DNA from: a bacterium
Lineage (GTDB): Bacteria; CAYTYR01; UBA6262
Reading direction: 5' to 3'
DNA: 45,297 nt
Assembly: GCA_028712895.1 (NCBI GenBank)
Contig: JAQTPL010000012.1
Span: 1-45,297 of the forward strand
The notes under the pieces are model-generated. The model had not been told where the DNA came from. It did not search any database and saw only the letters and a list, made by a program, of their open reading frames with translations. Shown here piece after piece: positions 40,883-45,297 of this stretch; the stretch's first letter is position 1, and every line of letters begins with the position of its first letter. Position numbers and translations under genes: made by a program.

Positions 40883-41754
40883 TGCTAAATATAAGTAATC
40901 GTAAATGGCGCGAACTCAAACAACAAATAGGTTTTATGACCGTCCGGCTGGCCGCACTCATTATCTTTATTATACTGGGTATTTTGCTCTACTTCATATT
41001 CAGCCGCGGCATTAAAGTGATCAGTTGGGATTTCCTGACCAAAATGCCGGAGAAAGGCATGACTGCCGGCGGTATATTCCCCGCCATACTTGGTTCTTTT
41101 TATCTTACTATGGGCGCCATATTATTTGCCTTGCCATTGGGTATATTGGCGGCCATTTATATGACTGAATATGCCACCCAGGGGAAGATCATCCGTATTA
41201 TCCGTATCGGAATCAGTAACCTGGCCAGCGTGCCTTCAATTGTTTTCGGATTATTTGGTTTAGCGCTTTTCGTTAATTACCTGAAGTTTGGTGTTTCTAT
41301 ACTTTCCGGGAGCCTGACTCTCGGGATAATGATACTGCCGGTAATAATCCGTGCCAGTGAGGAAGCTTTGCTGCTAGTACCGCATGGTTTCCGGGAAGCT
41401 TCCCTGGCCTTGGGAGCTACGAAGTGGCAGACGATCTATAAAATAGTATTACCTAACGCTATCGGCGGGATCATCACCGGAGCCATACTCGGAGTTGGCC
41501 GGGTAGCCGGAGAAACAGCGCCTATTCTTTTCACGGCAGCGACCTTTTATATCCGCAAACTGCCTGATTCGGTTTTCAGCGAGGTAATGGCCCTGCCTTA
41601 CCACATATATGCTTTAATGACTGAGGGCAGTCACCCTAAAGAACAAAAAGCAATCGCGTATGGCGCGTCTCTGGTGCTTATTATCATGGTGCTGGGGATA
41701 AACCTGCTGGCGATATTGATCCGCAACTATTACAGGAGGAAAAAGAAATGGTAA
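40882..41754 (+). CDS. pstA: Phosphate ABC transporter permease PstA
   Basis: 290 residues, six membrane segments. '[26 protein letters not shown]' in parts, '[19 protein letters not shown]' and the cytoplasmic loop '[20 protein letters not shown]' identify PstA. The start is GTG, overlapping pstC by one base. Overlaps pstB by seven bases. Confidence 0.94.
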   Translation: MLNISNRKWRELKQQIGFMTVRLAALIIFIILGILLYFIFSRGIKVISWDFLTKMPEKGMTAGGIFPAILGSFYLTMGAILFALPLGILAAIYMTEYATQGKIIRIIRIGISNLASVPSIVFGLFGLALFVNYLKFGVSILSGSLTLGIMILPVIIRASEEALLLVPHGFREASLALGATKWQTIYKIVLPNAIGGIITGAILGVGRVAGETAPILFTAATFYIRKLPDSVFSEVMALPYHIYALMTEGSHPKEQKAIAYGASLVLIIMVLGINLLAILIRNYYRRKKKW

Positions 41755-42524
41755 GCAGTATCGGGGGCGCCAATCTGCGCATGGAAGTAAAAAACCTTAA
41801 TTTCTATTACGGCCGGAGCCTGGCTTTAAAGAATATCAATATGGGGATAGAAAATAATAAAGTCACCGCGGTTATCGGCCCGTCTGGCTGCGGTAAATCC
41901 ACTTTTATCAGGATCTTGAACCGGATGAATGACATAATCATTGGCACCCGGGTGGAAGGCGAGATCCTGCTGGATGAGCAAAATATATATGATCCGCGGG
42001 TGGATGTGGTAGAGATACGCCGCAAGATAGGTATGGTATTCCAGAAATCAAATCCCTTTCCTAAATCAATTTTTGACAACATTGCGTATGGTTTACGAAT
42101 TAATGGGATCAGTAATAAAACAGAGATCATTGACCGGGTGGAAATGAGCCTTAAAAATTCCGCTCTTTGGGACGAAGTAAAGGACCGGCTGGACGATAAC
42201 GCTTTTGAACTCTCCGGCGGGCAGCAACAAAGGCTATGCATCGCCCGGGCGCTGGCCATAGAACCGGAAGTGATCTTATTTGATGAGCCCTGTTCCGCTT
42301 TAGACCCTATTTCCACCGCCAAGATCGAGGAATTGATCAACCAGCTGAAAGAAAAATATACTATTGCCATTGTCACACATAACATGCAGCAAGCAGCGCG
42401 TATTTCTGATTATACCGGGTTTTTTCTACTTGGTGAATTAATAGAATTCGACAAAACAGAAAAGATATTCACTAATCCATCCCAAAAACAGACTGAAGAT
42501 TATATCACCGGTAGATTCGGCTAA
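41748..42524 (+). CDS. pstB: Phosphate ABC transporter ATPase PstB
   Basis: 258 residues. Walker A 'GPSGCGKST', Q-loop '[17 protein letters not shown]', signature '[15 protein letters not shown]', Walker B '[16 protein letters not shown]' and H-loop '[14 protein letters not shown]' are all intact and of PstB type. It drives phosphate uptake. AGGAGG precedes the ATG within the end of pstA. Confidence 0.95.
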   Translation: MVSSIGGANLRMEVKNLNFYYGRSLALKNINMGIENNKVTAVIGPSGCGKSTFIRILNRMNDIIIGTRVEGEILLDEQNIYDPRVDVVEIRRKIGMVFQKSNPFPKSIFDNIAYGLRINGISNKTEIIDRVEMSLKNSALWDEVKDRLDDNAFELSGGQQQRLCIARALAIEPEVILFDEPCSALDPISTAKIEELINQLKEKYTIAIVTHNMQQAARISDYTGFFLLGELIEFDKTEKIFTNPSQKQTEDYITGRFG

Positions 42525-42533
42525 ATTTAGCGC

Positions 42534-42562
42534 TTGAAACCGCATCCCCAATCTGCTATACT
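42534..42562 (+). promoter_or_regulatory. Promoter of the second pst set
   Basis: TTGAAA (42534-42539), spacer exactly 17, TATACT (42557-42562), placed 10 bases after the pstB stop. The predicted start (about 42569) is only four bases before the ATG of the second pstS, so the transcript is nearly leaderless. No Pho units precede it. Confidence 0.7.
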
Positions 42563-42572
42563 ACTATCCATT

Positions 42573-43364
42573 ATGCGTAACTTATTAGTAATTTATTCTT
42601 TATGCATACTGGTGCTCTCAGGATGCGGCCGCGATAAGGCAGGATCCGGCATTACGGTTGCCGGGTCAACCAGTGTACAGCCATTCGCTGATAAATGGGC
42701 TGAAGTCTATATGGAAGAGAATCCCGGAAAGATCGTCAATGTCCAGGGTGGAGGGTCCAGCGCCGGCATTCAGGCCACCAAAAGCGGCGCCTGTAATATC
42801 GGGACCTCTTCGCGCGATCTGAAATCCGATGAAAAAGATCTGACTGAAATTGTCGTGGCCAGGGATGGATTAGCGATCATAGTCCACCCGCTGAATCCTA
42901 TCGATAACCTGGGCCTTGAACAAGTCAAAGGGATCTTTAACGGGAAGATCAGGAACTGGCGGGAATTAGGCGGGAGCGACAAAATGATCACCGTTGTCAC
43001 CAGGGAGGAAGGATCCGGGACCCGGGGCGCTTTCCAGGAACTGGTCATGAAAAAAGACCGCGTGGCCAAGAGCGCCATAGTGCAGGACTCCAACGGCACT
43101 GTGCGCGAGATCGTAGCCGGCGATCCAAATTCTATCGGGTATATATCCCTGGGATTGGTCAATAATAAGGTCCGGGCCCTTAAACTGAACGGGGTCCCGG
43201 CTACTGATGAAAACATTATTTCAAAAAAATACAAACTGGTGCGGCCGTTCCTTTTCGTCACTAAGGGTGAACCAACACCTGTTTGCCGGGAATTTATCAA
43301 CTTTGTGCAGTCTGCGGAAGGACAAAAACTCGTATCTGAAGAAGGATTGATCCCTGTAAAATGA
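42573..43364 (+). CDS. pstS: Phosphate-binding lipoprotein PstS, second copy
   Basis: 263 residues from the ATG at 42573. The N-terminus 'SLCILVLSGCGRD' is a lipobox (L-S-G-C), so this copy is membrane-anchored, unlike the first. The body keeps the PstS blocks 'ITVAGSTSVQPFADKWAEVY', 'GGGSSAGIQATKSG', 'TREEGSGTRGAFQEL' and 'NSIGYISLGLV'. No ribosome site is visible; the -35/-10 promoter lies only a few bases upstream. The upstream in-frame TTG at 42534 is itself part of the promoter and is rejected as a start. Confidence 0.9.
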   Translation: MRNLLVIYSLCILVLSGCGRDKAGSGITVAGSTSVQPFADKWAEVYMEENPGKIVNVQGGGSSAGIQATKSGACNIGTSSRDLKSDEKDLTEIVVARDGLAIIVHPLNPIDNLGLEQVKGIFNGKIRNWRELGGSDKMITVVTREEGSGTRGAFQELVMKKDRVAKSAIVQDSNGTVREIVAGDPNSIGYISLGLVNNKVRALKLNGVPATDENIISKKYKLVRPFLFVTKGEPTPVCREFINFVQSAEGQKLVSEEGLIPVK

Positions 43365-44218
43365 CCCGTTTAGAGCGTAATGAGCGCCTGATCAAGATCG
43401 CCTTGTTAGTGATCGCCTGTTCAGCAGTATCCATACTGGCAGTGATCACTATTTTTATTTTTTCCGAAGGCACTCCCATTATGTTCAAATATGGATTTAA
43501 AAGCTTTTTATTAGGACTGGATTGGTACCCTTCTGAACAAAGTTTCGGCCTGCTGCCCATGATCATCGGCTCTGTAATGGTGACCCTTGGGTCCCTGATC
43601 GTGGGAGTCCCTTTCGGGCTGGCCTGCGCAATTTTTCTCACTGAATTTTCCAGCCGGCGCTTGCGCCATATATTGAAACCGATCATTGAATTGCTGGCCG
43701 GTATCCCTTCCGTGGTGTACGGTTTTATCGGCGTAGTGATCCTGGTACCGTTCATCCGCGAAAACTTTGGCGGCCCGGGGCTTTCCGTCCTGGCTGCTTC
43801 TATCATCCTGGGGATAATGATACTACCGACCATTATCAGCATCTCTATTGATTCCCTACAAGCAGTGCCGCGCAGTTACCGTGAGGGCTCTATCGCCCTG
43901 GGCGCCACTAAATGGCAGACCACTAAAATGGTTACTTTGAAAGCAGCCCGTTCCGGCATTATTGCCAGTATTATCCTGGGCATGGGACGCGCGATCGGCG
44001 AAACTATGGCAGTGATCATGATCGCCGGTAATGCCATCAATATCCCGCATTCTGTATTGGATCCGGTCCGCACCCTGACTTCTAATATCGCCCTGGAAAT
44101 GGGTTATGCCAGTGGTGAACACCGGGAAGCGCTATTCGCTACAGGAGTAATACTATTTGTGATCATTATGGTCTTAAATACCTTGGCTAACCTCACTTCC
44201 GCTAAAAGGAAGGCCTAA
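43361..44218 (+). CDS. pstC: Phosphate permease PstC, second copy
   Basis: 285 residues with six membrane segments. 'SFGLLPMIIGSVMVTLGSLI', 'LAGIPSVVYGFIGVVILVPF' and '[20 protein letters not shown]' show the PstC pattern. Start overlaps the second pstS by four bases (ATGA), typical of coupled translation. It is as different from the first PstC as separate subfamilies. Confidence 0.93.
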   Translation: MTRLERNERLIKIALLVIACSAVSILAVITIFIFSEGTPIMFKYGFKSFLLGLDWYPSEQSFGLLPMIIGSVMVTLGSLIVGVPFGLACAIFLTEFSSRRLRHILKPIIELLAGIPSVVYGFIGVVILVPFIRENFGGPGLSVLAASIILGIMILPTIISISIDSLQAVPRSYREGSIALGATKWQTTKMVTLKAARSGIIASIILGMGRAIGETMAVIMIAGNAINIPHSVLDPVRTLTSNIALEMGYASGEHREALFATGVILFVIIMVLNTLANLTSAKRKA

Positions 44219-45054
44219 TGCATATCAATCCCCGTCTCGAAGAAGCTGTAGTCAAAGTACTCCTCTGGCTTTTTACCCTCATCACGGTCTTTGTCCTGTT
44301 CTTTATTATTTTCTATATCTTGAAACACGGTTTGCCTGTAGTCAACTACCAGTTCCTGACCACTGACCCAATGGATATGGGCAAGTCCGGCGGCATTTAT
44401 ACCACGATCATCGGCACTATAGCCCTGACCTTGGTAGCCATCCTGATCGCTACGCCACTGGGTATAGGCACGGCCATTTACCTGACAGAATATACCCGGG
44501 AAAACAAGATCACCAAGATCATCCGCTTTGGTTCAGAATGCCTGGCTGGGATCCCTTCGATCATATTCGGTTTGTTCGGTTTTATTTTATTTGTCACAAA
44601 ATTAAAAATGGGTTGGTCAATTTTGAGCGGCAGTTTGACCCTGGCTTTTATGATCCTGCCAACCATTATCCGTACCAGTGAGGAAGCTATTAAATCAGTT
44701 CCCTATAATTTCCGGGAGGTCAGCTATTCCCTCGGCAGTACCCAGTGGCAGACTGTGATCAAAGTGGTCCTGCCCTCGGCTTTGCCCGGCATCCTGACCG
44801 GTGTGATCCTGAGCGTGGGACGCAGTATCGGTGAAACCGCGGCTGTGATCTTTACCGCCGGCAGCGCTTTACGCCTGCCTACTTCCCTGTTCTCTTCTTC
44901 CCGGACCATGGCGGTGCATTTCTATATAATGGCTCGGGAAGGGATATCCATGCCTAATGCTTATGGAACCGCAGCCGTATTGATCATTACTATTTTAATC
45001 ATTAATATCGTCGCCTACCGGTTAATGCACAAGTTTATTAAGAAATACAGTTAG
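44218..45054 (+). CDS. pstA: Phosphate permease PstA, second copy
   Basis: 278 residues, six membrane segments. 'SGGIYTTIIGTIALTLVAI', 'LAGIPSIIFGLFGFILFVT' and 'NFREVSYSLGSTQWQTVIKV' mark PstA. Its ATG overlaps the stop of pstC by one base (TAATG). Confidence 0.93.
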   Translation: MHINPRLEEAVVKVLLWLFTLITVFVLFFIIFYILKHGLPVVNYQFLTTDPMDMGKSGGIYTTIIGTIALTLVAILIATPLGIGTAIYLTEYTRENKITKIIRFGSECLAGIPSIIFGLFGFILFVTKLKMGWSILSGSLTLAFMILPTIIRTSEEAIKSVPYNFREVSYSLGSTQWQTVIKVVLPSALPGILTGVILSVGRSIGETAAVIFTAGSALRLPTSLFSSSRTMAVHFYIMAREGISMPNAYGTAAVLIITILIINIVAYRLMHKFIKKYS

Positions 45055-45074
45055 TCAGGGATTAGAGGATCTTC

Positions 45075-45297
45075 ATGAGTGACGGCATTATTAAAACTGA
45101 TAATTTCAGCCATTATTTTGGTTCTATCCAGACTCTTAAAAAAATAAACCTGGAAGTACGTCGCAATGAGATACTGGGGATTATCGGGCCTGCTGGCAGC
45201 GGTAAATCTACTTTTTTGCGCGCTCTTAACCGCCTTAATGACCTAACTTTCGGTTCACGGATAGAAGGTACTATTAGAATAGACGGGCAAGATATTT
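45075..45297 (+). CDS. pstB: PstB ATPase, second copy, N-terminal part (cut by window edge)
   Basis: 74 codons are visible, starting at an ATG with GAGG upstream, 20 bases after the pstA stop. The Walker A motif 'GPAGSGKST' and the following 'LRALNRLNDLTFGSRIEG' match PstB. The rest lies beyond the right edge; a phoU gene may follow but cannot be seen. Confidence 0.92.
   Translation, partial: MSDGIIKTDNFSHYFGSIQTLKKINLEVRRNEILGIIGPAGSGKSTFLRALNRLNDLTFGSRIEGTIRIDGQDI

Noticed and set aside
42534-42572. Upstream TTG start for the second pstS
   Set aside because: That TTG is the first half of a -35 box; starting at 42573 gives a normal lipoprotein signal.

Overview
The window reads as chromosome of an uncultured, anaerobic, Gram-negative-type bacterium. 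Envelope genes (a beta-barrel porin with signal peptide, lipoproteins, a periplasmic phosphate-binding protein) imply an outer membrane. A ferredoxin, rubredoxin and flavodiiron protein cluster implies an anaerobe that detoxifies O2 or NO. GAF-ANTAR regulators, PilZ proteins, large hybrid-style sensor kinases and the odd short tandem repeats in the spacers would fit a candidate phylum (Omnitrophica, Elusimicrobia or Margulisbacteria type), but I cannot fix the lineage from sequence alone. No rRNA, tRNA, transposase, phage gene or CRISPR array was seen, and no gene-free stretch exceeds 300 bases.

Layout. From 1 to about 33.8 kb nearly everything is on the minus strand; the one exception is a GH94-type phosphorylase gene at 21.4-24.1 kb. 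From 33.9 kb to the end everything is on the plus strand. Region by region: (a) 1-1.4 kb, the start of gdhA behind a leader with two hexaloop hairpins and a terminator, next to a GAF-ANTAR gene; (b) 1.4-5.4 kb, small housekeeping genes (DUF72, GGQ-domain hydrolase, PilZ, DUF296, acetyltransferase, M23 peptidase, secreted phosphatase); (c) 5.4-8 kb, an SOS operon lexA-DUF6504-dinB preceded by a promoter whose spacer is a 16-bp palindrome; (d) 8-11 kb, greA, FHA protein, flavodiiron protein, rubredoxin, ferredoxin, thioredoxin-like protein; (e) 11-20.3 kb, a signalling cluster of two histidine kinases, two single-domain receivers, two PilZ proteins, a GATase1-like protein and two secreted proteins; (f) 20.3-26.8 kb, dusB, the GH94 enzyme, a secreted LTxxQ-like protein, a glycoside hydrolase and a Gly-rich RRM protein; (g) 26.8-33.8 kb, a KaiC-like/PPDK_N fusion, a QueG-like Fe-S protein, a lipoprotein, mnmG and a second GAF-GAF-ANTAR protein; (h) 33.9 kb to the end, a phosphate regulon: PHP phosphoesterase, phoB, phoR, an orphan receiver, a porin and two consecutive pstSCAB sets.

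How it works together. The strongest regulatory readings are: an ANTAR-type antitermination leader controlling glutamate dehydrogenase, with two candidate ANTAR regulators in the window; three promoters (PHP gene, orphan receiver, porin-pst operon) that share exactly the same architecture of four 6-bp units at 11-bp pitch followed by 10 nt and a -10 box, as expected for PhoB-activated promoters; and a LexA-type operator sitting exactly between -35 and -10 of the lexA promoter. Intergenic spacers carry unusual short tandem words, some shared between distant spacers, and two leaders share a 12-bp motif next to inverted repeats.
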